From Pterobdella sp. o SKG-2022 (lineage: Eukaryota > Annelida > Clitellata > Hirudinida > Piscicolidae): DNA of 64,000 nucleotides. The translations under genes and the position numbers were made by a program. Positions 52,229 through 64,000 of this stretch are shown here, in pieces. The stretch covers positions 2,691,396-2,755,395 of the forward strand of contig OZ038320.1 of the NCBI GenBank assembly GCA_964035795.1, written 5' to 3'. Numbering within the stretch: position 1 is the stretch's first letter; every line of letters begins with the position of its first letter. Below the pieces are notes generated by a model. The model did not search any database, was not told the DNA's origin, and saw only the letters and a program-made list of their open reading frames with translations.

Positions 52229-53484
52229 TTGTTCTTCGCATAGGCCGTTGTAAATTCTATAAAGTTTCGCTTTCTCTGATTGGAGGTTTTCACTGGTAGT
52301 TTCATTTGCCTCTCTTTGATATAAATCAAACGCTTTTTGAACTTTTTATCTTTGTTCAATAACCTTTTCATTATTTGCGAAGTTTGTCTTGTTTTTGTGT
52401 TCTCTTGTTTGAAGAAGTGAGCCGTTTCATTGTTTGCTTTTATTAGCTTATCATATTTTTCCGTCATATCTTCACCCTCAGCGTATCTATTTCTTATCTG
52501 AATCGTATATTGATGTTGCAACCCTTCATTGTTGTATAATTTCTTTTGTGCCGGTGTTTTAACTTTTCTAAGACTAAGTTTCAATCGAGCAGAAATGACT
52601 CGATGGTCGGAACAGATGCTCGCAAAGGAACTGTACGCCTCTACATTCTTGATCGAATTCTTCCACTTTTTGTTGATGAGAATATAATCTAGTTGCGATT
52701 TTGTTCCTCCCATATCTGATAGGTAGGTCCATAGTTTTTCGGACTTTTTTTGAAAACAGGTGTTTGCTATCATCAAATGGTTTTCTTGAGATAAGTTAAT
52801 AAGAAGTGCTCCATTATGATTCGTTTTTTGGTGATATGTGTATTTTGTTGCTTCATTTCCAATGTGAGCGTTGCAATCACCGATTACCAGAACAATGTTG
52901 TGATTGGGACATTCTTTGATGGAGTCACTCAGCAAGCTGTAATGCTCATCTGCTTCACTGTTGCCCTCCACAGGAGAATAATGAATAAGGAGAGTAGTTG
53001 CAGGATTTCCAGTGAAGTCTACTCTGAGGATTCTAAGACTGATACCATTAATATTTGTAATGCAATCCTTCAACCTATTGTTCTTCATGAGTCCGACTCC
53101 GCCATTTGGCACATTTTGGTTATTTTGCCATGCACTTGAGGTTATGAGTAAATATCCATTAACCCCTTTGTAGTTGATGGAATCGCTATGCATAATCTTG
53201 TGATCAGCCAGTACAATTATTTCCACACCGTTAGCTTTCATTAAATAGGACAGTTCTGCCTGTTTAGCCTGACTGCACAATGTTCTCACGTTCTGAAACG
53301 CAACGATTAAGCATTTGCGACAGTCTAATGTTTGGCGATCTGTTCTGCATTTACCATCAAATGTACTCCTTCCAGAAGGATTTGGGAGCATATCGTCATT
53401 TGAGTTCAGTAATGAACATGCTTGTACAGAAATAGGTCTTGAGTTAGAGGCTTCAACCCTAGTGCTGCGGTCATTCTTCATCAT
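52207..53484 (-). pseudogene. RTE endonuclease domain
   Basis: AP-endonuclease-like: VAFQNVRTLC near the start, VIGDCNAHIG, GTKSQLDYILI and ASICSDHRVISARL give the metal-binding and catalytic Asn, Asp and His positions. The frame shifts by one base in an A run near 52350. The downstream lysine-rich end read in this frame is out of frame with the element. Confidence 0.88.
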
Positions 53485-53836
53485 TTGGCTTTTCAGTGGC
53501 TATACTAACTCTTGCTCGCCACGACTACTAGCGGGTGCTTTTATCCTCAGAGTAGCACATCTCGAAGTTTCTGTTCTTCCATGATTTGCTTGCCAAACAA
53601 CAAGAAAAAAATGTCTTCAGCTTGCCGTAGACTTTCCACAGACGCAGAGGCGGAAGCAGGAAAGTTTTGCACCATTGCCCTATGTTAGCCGGGTCGCAGC
53701 CTTTCACTGCCAGTGTCGTACCTGTCCGCCTTGGGAGGCCCTAACAGGAACACAAGTTTTCGACGGCATAGCTCTGACACGAACCCGTTACCATCCCCCA
53801 CCGCACGGAGGTCAGGGTTGGACTTTTTGGGGGGAG

Positions 53837-53845
53837 GACGAATAA
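53837..53845. repeat. Target-site duplication, 5' copy
   Basis: GACGAATAA, matching 50446-50454. Confidence 0.8.
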
Positions 53846-55344
53846 AACGTTTTAATATGGAAATGAATTAAAATAAACGCAGTTTTGAAAGTGATAAAAG
53901 TGATTTTCTAAATTTTTAATGTGTACAAAAACTGAAGTAAATAGGAAAAATTTTAGTCTCGTAGAAATAAAAATGTGTCGTTGTGTGTGTGCGGAAAGGT
54001 TTCAAGTTTACGTCTGCGGATAATACCGCGATTGGTATATCTGTAAAAAATGGAAGAAAATACTTGTGTTTGTGTGGATGTTTGTCTATATGTTTGTGCG
54101 TAGTGATGTTTGCTTTTTAGGTTGTTAGTGTTGTTTTTTATGTGTGTAAGTTTGTTGTTTTTCATATTATTGTATGTATTATGAAGTTTTTATACAACAT
54201 TTTGAGGGATTGACTAGTTGTTTTAATGTTTAGTCTGTTTTTTTGTTTGTTTGTTTATTTGTTTGTTCGTTCGTTTTTGTTGTTTGTTAACTCAAATTTT
54301 TATTTCATTTTTATTTCAATGTCTGTTCTGTTGTTTGATTTGTTTTTATGCAGGTTTGCAGACCTGTATTGATTATAGGAGTTTCTAGAAGATAGCGCTA
54401 TATCATTTATCACAAAGGGTTCAAGTATCACACCAAAATAACTCGTATTTCCGTTGTTTTTTTTTTTTTTTTAAGGTATTTGTGAAAAATAAATTATTTA
54501 AACAAAAAAAACGCAAAAAATAAAAAATAAAATTGTTTACAAAAACTGAAGAAAAGATTTTTTTTTCGACGAAAATGATTTTAAAACGACACAATTGATG
54601 AAACATGAGAACCAGAAAAAATTAAAACGAATTTAATTTATAAATAAACCAAAAATAGAGAAAAATACTTTAATAATAGTTTTAAAAATAAATAAAACAA
54701 AACTATAAAAAAAACATAAAACTAGTTGAAATAATTGATAAAAAATAATAAAATAATAAATAAAAAAAATAAAAATCAAAAAAAATGGTAATAATAGATC
54801 AAGTAATTCGAGGTGATAATTAGGAATCAGAAAGGCGCCGGAGGAATATCCAACCTTTTCCTTTGTTTTTTTTTATTTTTTTTTTATTATTTTTTATTTA
54901 TTATTTTTTTGTTCATTATTATTATGTGTTTTTCATTTTTATTTTTGTTATTGTTTTGTATTTCCTATTATGTTTCTATTAGTATTATGTTTTTAATGTT
55001 GCTTTTTATTTCTATTATTGTTATTATTTTTATTAGCCCATCTGTTTCTCAATTCATTTTTTCATTTTATTTATTTTCATTATGTTTCCATTTTTTCATA
55101 GGTTTTCTATTTGTTTTTTTTTTTATTAATTTTTTTTTTGCTTATTATGACCGAATTATTTTATATACAGTGTCACGAGGTTTTGATGAGATTTTTTGAA
55201 TATTTTTTTTGATTTTATCCAAAACTACTTTGTCAAAAAACCAAAATTGATAAAATTTACGACAGTCATAAAAAATGATTTTAATTAATTTGTTATATAT
55301 TATATCTTTGTTTCTTCTTCACATGTATATTTAATTACTCTTCA

Positions 55345-55777
55345 TTAACCTACATTCTCATTCATTCATTCATTCACCCATTCATTCGTTCGCTCATTCG
55401 TTCGTTCATTCATTCATTCACCCATTCATTCGTTCGCTCATTCGTTCGTTCATTCATTCATTCATTCATTCATTCATTCATTCATTCGTTCGCTCATTCG
55501 TTCGTTCATTAATTAATTAATTCATTCATTCATTCACCCATTCATTCATTCATTTGTTCGTTCATTAATTAATTAATTCATTCATTCATTCATTCACCCA
55601 TTCATTCATTCATTTGTTCGTTAATTAATTCGTTCATTCATTCATTCATTCATTCATTCATTCATTCATTCATTTATTCATTCATTCATTCATTCATTCA
55701 TTCATTCATTCATTCATTCATTCATTCATTCATTCATTCATTCATTTATTTATTCATTCATTCATTCATTCTTTCAC
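55345..55777. repeat. (TTCA)n array with higher-order structure
   Basis: TTCATTCATTCA with interspersed TTCG, CACC and TTAA units. Blocks containing CACCCATTCATTCGTTCGCTCATTCGTTCG recur in order, so there is a second level of repetition. Confidence 0.9.
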
Positions 55778-56769
55778 CCATCCCTTCATCAACTCACTTA
55801 TCCTCCAAATTGATACAAGACATGGTGGTATATAACACCCGACTCCAACTCAACACAAACATCCATCCAAGCACAAGGACTCTCACCCATCCCTCTACTT
55901 CATACCACGCCTTGGATTATTCACCTGTATTCTTTTATCCATCTATTAATCAATTTATTCATCAGTTCATCAATCTGTTGTGCAACCAATTATTACTGAA
56001 TCATTAGGAATTCCTTCAACCCATCATCAATTCATCAAGAAAATCATCCTTAGTCTTATTATTCACCTATTTACCCATATATTCATTCATTCATTTTTAA
56101 GCATCCATTTAACTATCCATCCATCCAGCCATCTATTTATTTATCATATATTATTGTTCCATTAAGGTCGCATTAATTCCTTCATTTATACATCTACCCA
56201 TTTATTTATTCGTCCCACTAATTCTTTCAACCATATATCAACCGGCCCATCTCTCAATCTTAAATGCTCATCATATTTCATCATTATTTATTGACATCAA
56301 CCCTATATTTCCATCGTCAGTGTTCTCATACGCATTAACCTCCTTCCAACCAGCCATCTTTTCATATCTTTCCATAATCCTTCTTATTTATTATCTACTT
56401 CCTGTTTTGGTTTTCAAATAACTTTTAATTTATATATTTAGACATTCATGTATTTAGTCATTTGCATATTTATTCATTTATTTTTCCATCCACTCATCCA
56501 CCAATCTTGCCCTAAAATTAAGTAATAATGATCAGTTTTTATAAAAATTTTTTATTTAATTTTTTTGTTTATTTATTAAAAACCTATCCATCCATCATTC
56601 ATTCATCCACATCTGTTTTTTTCTCAATCAATCTTTTTTCAGGGAACCTTCAATCGTCCTTTCAATCTGTCAATCCATCTTTCTTTTATTTCAGTTATTT
56701 TCGTACTTTCTATTCTTTTTCATCAGATATCATCCGTTCATTAACTCATCTATCAATTTATTTATATTC

Positions 56770-56885
56770 TCACTCGTCTATTTATCCATTCATTCATCCA
56801 TCCATCCATCTATCTATCCATCCGTCCATCCACACATCCACCCATCCCTTACTCCATCCATCCATCCATTCATCCATCTATCGAC
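56770..56885. repeat. (CATC)n degenerate array
   Basis: CATCCATCCATC with ATTC and TATC variants. Confidence 0.9.
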
Positions 56886-57121
56886 ATATTGTTCAAAAGT
56901 TCAAAAATCAGTGTGAAAAGGGGAAAGGTCAAATATTATTTCAATAAATCTTTTTTCTTCTTTTATCCATTTATCTACTATCATTTTATCAAAACTTCAC
57001 TCAGCTATCTTTTCATCTACACATCTATCTCCATAAAAGATTAAATTTGTTTTTTTACACATTAATCTGTTTCTCCCGCAATCCCACAAGATATCCCTTT
57101 CTCAGTCCATCCTAAAATCTG

Positions 57122-57192
57122 ACACCCACACATCCACCCATCCACTCACCCATCCATCCACCCATCCACTCACCCATCCATCCACCCATCAA
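57122..57192. repeat. CATCCACCCATCCACT tandem
   Basis: Repeats of CACCCATCCATCCACCCATC type. Confidence 0.85.
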
Positions 57193-57298
57193 TTCATCAC
57201 TAATTATCTCCCCTGCTCCAACCACCCACAAATGGATGAAGTTGTTTGTGACAGTTGCCACTCAATATAATCTTGTCAGCGATTGATAACAACAGCAG

Positions 57299-58004
<706 letters not shown>

Positions 58005-61000
58005 AACTTTTCTATCTAAAGTCTCGATATTGGCACATAACCTAGTTTTATTTATAATCCATTTCTATTCAACTATCCTTCATGCATCCGTCAAATCTAC
58101 ACAACACAACATAAACTACAATGATTATGTCAAATATTCATTATATATAGCATTATCACTATTGGATTGCTTCACTCCTATGTAATTTACATGTTATGAA
58201 AAGAAAGTTCCGTCAATGCCTTTATGACAAGTACATTAATTTCATCACAATGCTTTATCTGTTGTGCCATTTATTACACAGATATGCAAAAAAATTTTTA
58301 TTAAAGGTGAAAATTAAGTGTGTTTTTACTAATCTTTTAATAGAAAAATTTTTGTTTTTCTAATGTAATTCTAATTATAGAGGCTTTTATTGCAGTTTTT
58401 TTTTGAAAGTATAATGATTAGAGAACGACTTATAACCAATTAACAGTTTTTAAGAGATCATTAGTTCTTTTCATCACGTTTCAATGATTTCTAATCATTT
58501 TGGGAGGTGTTGCTTGAAGCTGTCACAGAATGATTGATAAACATAAAATTCAGATAAACGGCTCTTTGTTATCAATTTGAGGCTTTTATTAATTTTCTCA
58601 TTTTTTTGCGTTTTAAGTCATCATTTTCAAGGTGTCAATGTTATTGTTGAGAGATTGTGACCTTGACTGATAGCTTTAAAGGGGTGAAATAAAGGGGAAT
58701 TTAGTGGAATAAAGAAAATGGATTGAAAAAAGATTGGAAATGAATGAAAAAGATGAAAAGAAGGTGAAATGGATAAATTCCTTTGAAAAAACAATCAGAA
58801 GAGAAAAAAAATCAGTGGGAATATCAAGGAAAAGATGAATGAAGAGGCGAGAGAAAAAGAAATGAAGAATTTCGTAATCTTGTCAAACTGATGTAAGAAG
58901 TTCAAAGATGAAAGACTTAATGAAGAAAAAAAGAAATAAGAAAAAACGAAAGTTTTCAAAGTTCTATCTGGTTTATGGGAAATTCAAATAAAATATTATA
59001 TCATGCGTAAATCGCTTAGCTGTAGTGTGTCGGGAAAAGAGAGGCTAGATTGTGAGGTTCAAGTCTTGGTCAAGCTTCCAAACCCATGATAGTTAGTGAA
59101 GTTTATAGTCATACTCTTTCAAATTATATTTTTTGATTTATGAGAAATTTCTTGAATGTTCAATCTTATCATTATTCATTAGTGGGAATATGATGTGAGA
59201 AAGTTCGATTTACTGAGAACATACAATGTCTCTTAGAGCAATGGTCACAGTTCATCTATCTTGTAAGTGGTTTGAGTCCATGGAGCTGAAGTAGACTCAA
59301 TTTGTTTGTAATTATGAAAAAGTTTTGTAAAATTTTGAAAGTTTTAGGTGAAAAGTAAAGAAATAATGAATAAAAATTATTAAGAAAAGCCATAAATTTG
59401 ACACGACGACGTGGATAAATAAACTAATGTTGAACAAAATATAATTTTGAAATATAAGAATATCTTAAAAAATACAATATAATGAGCTGTCAGCAAAATT
59501 TTCTTCATTGTGAACTTAATGATATATGTAAAACCCTAAATCAATTATTGATTTGAAAAAATATTTTATAAAATCATCAAAAAAATAAAAATGAACAACA
59601 AAAGGTTAATTAGAATTTAATAATAATAAAAGGAAAACTACAATTATGAAACTCAAAAAGATATTAGAAGTTAATGAAAAGTTTGGAATTCTGGTTTTAA
59701 ATTGGAATACACTAATATCTTAATATTTTTTACTTTTTTTTTATTTCAAAAAAATTAAACTTTTAATTTCCGAGGGTTTTAACTTAATAAAAAACAGTTA
59801 CTGTAGTTTCTAATGAATCTGAATTTAAACTTCAGTTCAAAAAAGAAAAAAAAGACATTTTTAAAAATGACCGCATTTTTAAAATTTTAAAAAGTGATTA
59901 AAATAAAAAGTGAGTACGACTCCTTTTAAAAATTTGATTTATACAAATTTTTTCGAGCACAATGAACAAAAATTACTTGTTGTCTTTGGTCATTATAATA
60001 TTTTTTAACGTCAAATTATTCAAGTCTGTTTGATAAAAATTAAAAGTGAATATAAAGTATTAAATGAAAATTTCTCTAAAATTGAAAATTAAAAATTTTT
60101 TAATAAAGTTTATTAAAAAAATTCATTAAATAAATAATTCTTTCAATTTTTTAAATAAACAATCATAAAAAACCTCCATCATTAATATTCATTAGTTTTA
60201 TAAATCAGTATTCAGTATTATTATTGATTGTTTCAAAGTGTTTCTCTTTTATTTACAAGTTAGGCTATTAACTTTATCTGATTCTGTTGATAAATAACAA
60301 CAATAAAATAAAAATATTGCAATAACTATAAAATTAGAATAATAAAAATAAAAAATAATAATAAGAATGGGAATAAAAAGCATAATAACAAAAGAATAGT
60401 AAGAATGATAATAAGAATAATAATAATAAAAATAATAATAATAAAAACAAGAACGAAAAAAATCATAAAAATGAGAAAGTAAAAATACATTCAATAATAA
60501 AATTGAATAAGTTAATTATGAATATAAATAGAAAAAGACTTATTTTACCAATACTAATAAAAAACAAAACCTGAACTATAATTAACAAAAAAGTTATAAT
60601 AAACAAAACAAAAGTTTAAAAAGTAATAAGTGAATAAATAAAACAAAATGATAATAACAATAAACTAAAAAATATGAAAAATAATAGTAACAATAAAGAA
60701 AATAAAAATAAAATTGAGCCAAAATAACAATAGCACAAATAATAAAACCAAATAATAATAAAAATAATAGAAATAATAAGACGAAATAATCAAAAAATAA
60801 GAAGTAAATTTTTTAACACAAACAATGATGAACCGTATGCACAATCTTAATCAAAAAAAAGCATATAAAAAAATACAAATAATAATAATAATAATAATAA
60901 TTGAGAATAAAAAAAAACATAATAATATTAATAATAATAAAGAATAGAATAAAAACATAAGTAATATTAATAGTAATAATAATAATTGATAAATTAGTTT

Positions 61001-61431
61001 TAAAATATTGTTAGTTCTTAGAACTCATTACAATTTCTTTGCTTTCATAATATCGCTCTCAATACTCAAGTGTTTTGAATAATTAATGTGGTGATAACAA
61101 GAATAATAATAACAATAATAATAACAATAATAAAAAATATAATGAAAAAAAATAAAAACAATAATAACAGGAAAAATAACAATAAGAAAGTAGTATAATA
61201 TGGATAAATAAAATGTTTTGGAGCAATCATCTTGTAACAGTGGTGTTTATTTACGTACGACTCTTCCGACTAATAACAATCATAATAACAATAATAATAA
61301 TAATAAAAATAATTTATTTCATTCATTTTTTTTATTATTATTATATTTTTATGTTATTTCTCATCCTTATTCACATCATTCATTCCACGTGTTAAGAAAT
61401 GGATGGTTATTTGAAGAAATTAATTGATTTA

Positions 61432-61620
61432 ATAATGGATAGATGGATGGATGAATGAATGAATAGATTGATGGATGGATGAATAGATGGATAAATGGAT
61501 GAACGGTCGAATATGTGGATGGATGGATAAATGAATGAATGGGTGAATATGTGAATGGATGAATAGATGAATGGATGGATGAATAGATGGATAGACGGAT
61601 GGATGAATGGATGGATGAAA
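61432..61620. repeat. (ATGG/ATGA)n degenerate array
   Basis: GGATGGATGAATGAATAGATGG-like sequence. Confidence 0.93.
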
Positions 61621-62839
61621 TGTCACAAAAATGAATAAAACCCACCTGTAGACAGATGGAGTGAAGAAAAGATGAGAGTGCAAAATGAAATAACTATCAG
61701 CTTCATCTTTATTTATCCATCATCACAAAAACAATATTAACATTTAACGGTTAGAAGTTTATTATTATTTTTATGATTCTTTTTTTTATTTTTTTTATGA
61801 TGTTTTTATTTTTGATTATTAATTTATTTTTATGCTCTTCAGTACTAGGAAATACTGGGTTTTTATTTCAGGGTCGTTACTTATTGCTTAGAATATCTTT
61901 TTTATTTATTCTGTTAGTTTCTTTTTATTTCTATTTATTGATTTTTTTAGTTTTTTATTTTGTTCATATTTAATGCAATTATTTTCATGAATTTTAATAT
62001 AGTTAAAGTTTTGTAGTGTTATTTCCTGTTATATTCGATCTAATCGGTATTATTGTTACCAAGTCTTGTGTAAATTTTTAATTTCTATTTTTATTCTAAT
62101 TTTTTAAAATTTATATTTGAGAATTTAAAAAAATATTCTGAGTTTTTTGCAACAATACTTCGATCCAAACGGTCAGATGGGCAAAAAAAAATTCAAAAAA
62201 ACCAATAGCAGATTAATTCATTATAGAAAATGCCTAAACTCGACTTAGAAAATACACCAAAAACGTATTCAAGTTCTATCCTTTCTGCTTATATACTTTT
62301 TGTGTGTGTATGATAACAATGGTAACCGCTTAACTAATATTCCTCTATATGAAACACTGCTAAATATTCAGGAAATATGTATATTACCTGATGCTTCTAG
62401 GAAGCCGTGTGGCTTAATTGGGTAATATAAAAAGCTTTGGTCTTTGTGGACGTGTGATATTTTTATTGAATTTATTATCTTTTAATTCATATTATTGAGC
62501 TCATTCATTATATTTTTTTTGATCGGGTTGAAATTGATATTTAGTTTTTGTAATTCATGTGTTTGCTGTTTTGAGTGCATTAGTTAACTTTGTAGGTGAA
62601 TATCAGTTTAAGTAATGAGATATAATACGAGTTCAACAAGAATATTTTCACTTTTTATTTTATGTTTGATAATTCAAATCATTTAAGTTCATTTTAATAA
62701 TGCCTTTAGTTCAAATTCTTAATTTGATTATATTCTCAATTTAAAATTAACATTATTTAAATATTACTAAATAATACTTGAAAATTGAAGCCAGAACATA
62801 GAATCAAAAACAGTTATAGTTTTAAAATGTCAAATCAAC

Positions 62840-63460
62840 TTTTTGATTTTTTTATACTTATTTCCTTGTGCCCACTGTTGCAATTTGTCTAATCACATAA
62901 CCCATCATTCCAAAAGATCAAAATTTATTGGTTGGAGCTAACCTCAAGCAACTCGGTCCCAACATGAAGTTGAAGATGGGGGAATAAAAATGAAAAAAAA
63001 ATTATACTGATGGTTACAATAATTAAATTTGTTTATATAACGCTGAAAAGATATTGAGACACGTAATAAGAAATAGAAAGTTCATATAGATAAATATGAA
63101 CAGAGTTTATATTCTCTGCTTCGAACCTTGATGTGTTGGAGAAATCTGGAAAATATTCTTTTGGTGTGCGCCTGACAGGTGTGGGTAGAATCGATATTCA
63201 TTAGTGAAAGGAATAAGAAAAAAATAGACTTGATTTAAGCAAAAATTTGGAAATTACCAATCTTAAACAACATCTCTCAATCGAGTCTGATGTTATTTTT
63301 GCTTACCCTTGACCAACAACCATCTTCGTTACATGTAAGTGTTAGAAGCTACCTGATGTTGCTCTTATACAAATTATGATACGTTCTCCATTGCTCGTTT
63401 GGAGTTTAGCCTCAAAGTCGGTTGCCATTGGTAGCAAAGAAAAATGGTTGAATATTCAAA
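62840..63460. other. Unassigned GC-richer patches
   Basis: Two non-repetitive patches (about 62.87-62.99 and 63.12-63.44 kb) lie in AT-rich DNA. No coding frame of useful length and no recognised element; possibly old transposon remains. Confidence 0.3.
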
Positions 63461-63916
63461 ATGAAGCATATTTGTATTTTTGCTCAAACAATATTGAAAA
63501 GTGGAAATAAAATTTAATTTCAGTCATTTAACAACTCATAAATTTAAAAAAAAATGAAAAATTATGATATATTCATAAATGAAAAAAATAAAAATAGAAA
63601 AAATAATCAATTTGAAAAAAATAAAAATGATTTAAGTTTTTCAATGAAAAAAAAATTTAAAATACTAGACTTGATAAAAAAATGGATAAAGGGGAATAAT
63701 AAAATTTTTAACCATGATTGGGTTAGAAAGAAAAAATTAATAAATTACAATAAATTTTTTTAAAAAATAAAAACAAATAAATGAAAATATATTTTAAAAA
63801 AACTAAAATTCATTTATGATATCAACAATAAAAATAATAAATATAATAAAAGCAAAAAAAATAATGAATCAATACTTTTAAATTTTGATATTGTACATAT
63901 ATTTACAAGATGTGTC

Positions 63917-64000
63917 TCATCCATCCATTCATTCATTCATCCATCCATTCATTCATTCATCCATCCATTTTCATCCATTCATTTTCATCCACCTATCTTC
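63917..64000. repeat. (CATC/CATT)n array at the window edge
   Basis: CATCCATCCATTCATTCATT pattern repeated to the last base. Confidence 0.93.

Larger units (their letters stand above)
50455..53836 (-). mobile_element. RTE-type non-LTR retrotransposon, near full length, inactive
   Basis: A 3.38-kb element between 9-bp direct repeats. In order on the minus strand: a GC-rich 5' leader of about 350 bases, an apurinic-endonuclease-like domain, a reverse transcriptase with YADD, and a short 3' end with a (TAAG)4 tail. Length, gene order and the microsatellite tail fit the RTE clade (the family behind 'craniofacial development protein 2-like' predictions). The reading frame is broken by two frameshifts and a stop, so this copy is dead. 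It lies in the fibulin intron upstream of exon a, in the same orientation as the gene. Confidence 0.9.

Noticed and set aside
59005..59085. tRNA-like sequence (plus strand, box A-like TTAGCTGTAGTG and box B-like GAGGTTCAAGTC)
   Set aside because: Acceptor stem and anticodon arm do not pair; at most a decayed SINE head.
62900..62960. Possible small exon (ATG..TTGAG|GTTAGC, minus strand)
   Set aside because: Too short, no hydrophobic core, and no phase or homology support.
63340..63440. Short ATG frame ending at a possible donor, as the missing fibulin first exon
   Set aside because: It reads MATDFEAKLQTSNGERIIIC, which has no signal-peptide character and no family resemblance.

Overview
This window is animal nuclear DNA from an AT-rich, repeat-laden genome, probably a bilaterian invertebrate. 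Coding segments stand out as GC-balanced islands with GT/AG borders in very AT-rich, microsatellite-filled introns. I could not fix the phylum. No prokaryotic, organellar or viral genes were seen.

Three spliced genes, all on the minus strand, account for nearly all the coding sequence I can support. (1) Left edge to 12.6 kb: the 5' part of a TMTC2-like gene (ER transmembrane/TPR protein, O-mannosyltransferase family). Its first exon is at 12394-12596, its second at 876-1256 after an 11-kb intron, and its third at about 37-217; the gene continues past base 1. (2) 13740-18934: a complete MED14 gene (Mediator scaffold subunit), five coding exons, about 1,109 residues. (3) 21583 to at least 50340: a fibulin-1-like extracellular matrix gene with seventeen recognised coding exons. 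They give three anaphylatoxin-like modules, nine EGF-like modules, a fibulin C-terminal module and an unusual Lys/Asn-rich tail. All splice phases match and the visible part totals 1,086 residues. Only the signal-peptide exon is missing, and it is probably beyond the right edge.

The rest is repeats. A nearly full-length but dead RTE-type non-LTR retrotransposon (50455-53836) has a 9-bp target-site duplication and lies about 115 bp upstream of a fibulin acceptor. Other elements are a fragment of a second non-LTR family (48.2-48.6 kb), tRNA-derived SINE-like copies (20.1 kb, 35.9 kb), a palindromic MITE-like family (45.5 kb and relatives), and many simple tandem arrays. These include an uninterrupted GATA/TATC array of about 705 bp (57.3-58.0 kb), a (GTAA)n array (26.4 kb), and two mutually complementary trinucleotide arrays flanking MED14 exons 2-3. 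One plus-strand open stretch (48.9-49.5 kb) has coding-like composition but no recognised homology.

The three genes act in different compartments (ER membrane, nuclear transcription machinery, extracellular matrix), and nothing suggests a shared pathway. The most notable observations are the modified fibulin (long basic tail, acidic insert splitting an EGF module, eight-cysteine EGF module), the complementary repeats around in-frame MED14 exons, and simple repeats serving as polypyrimidine tracts before several exons. I found no clear undescribed multi-gene system. Exon joins were worked out by eye from splice signals, phase and remembered family resemblance, with no alignment software.
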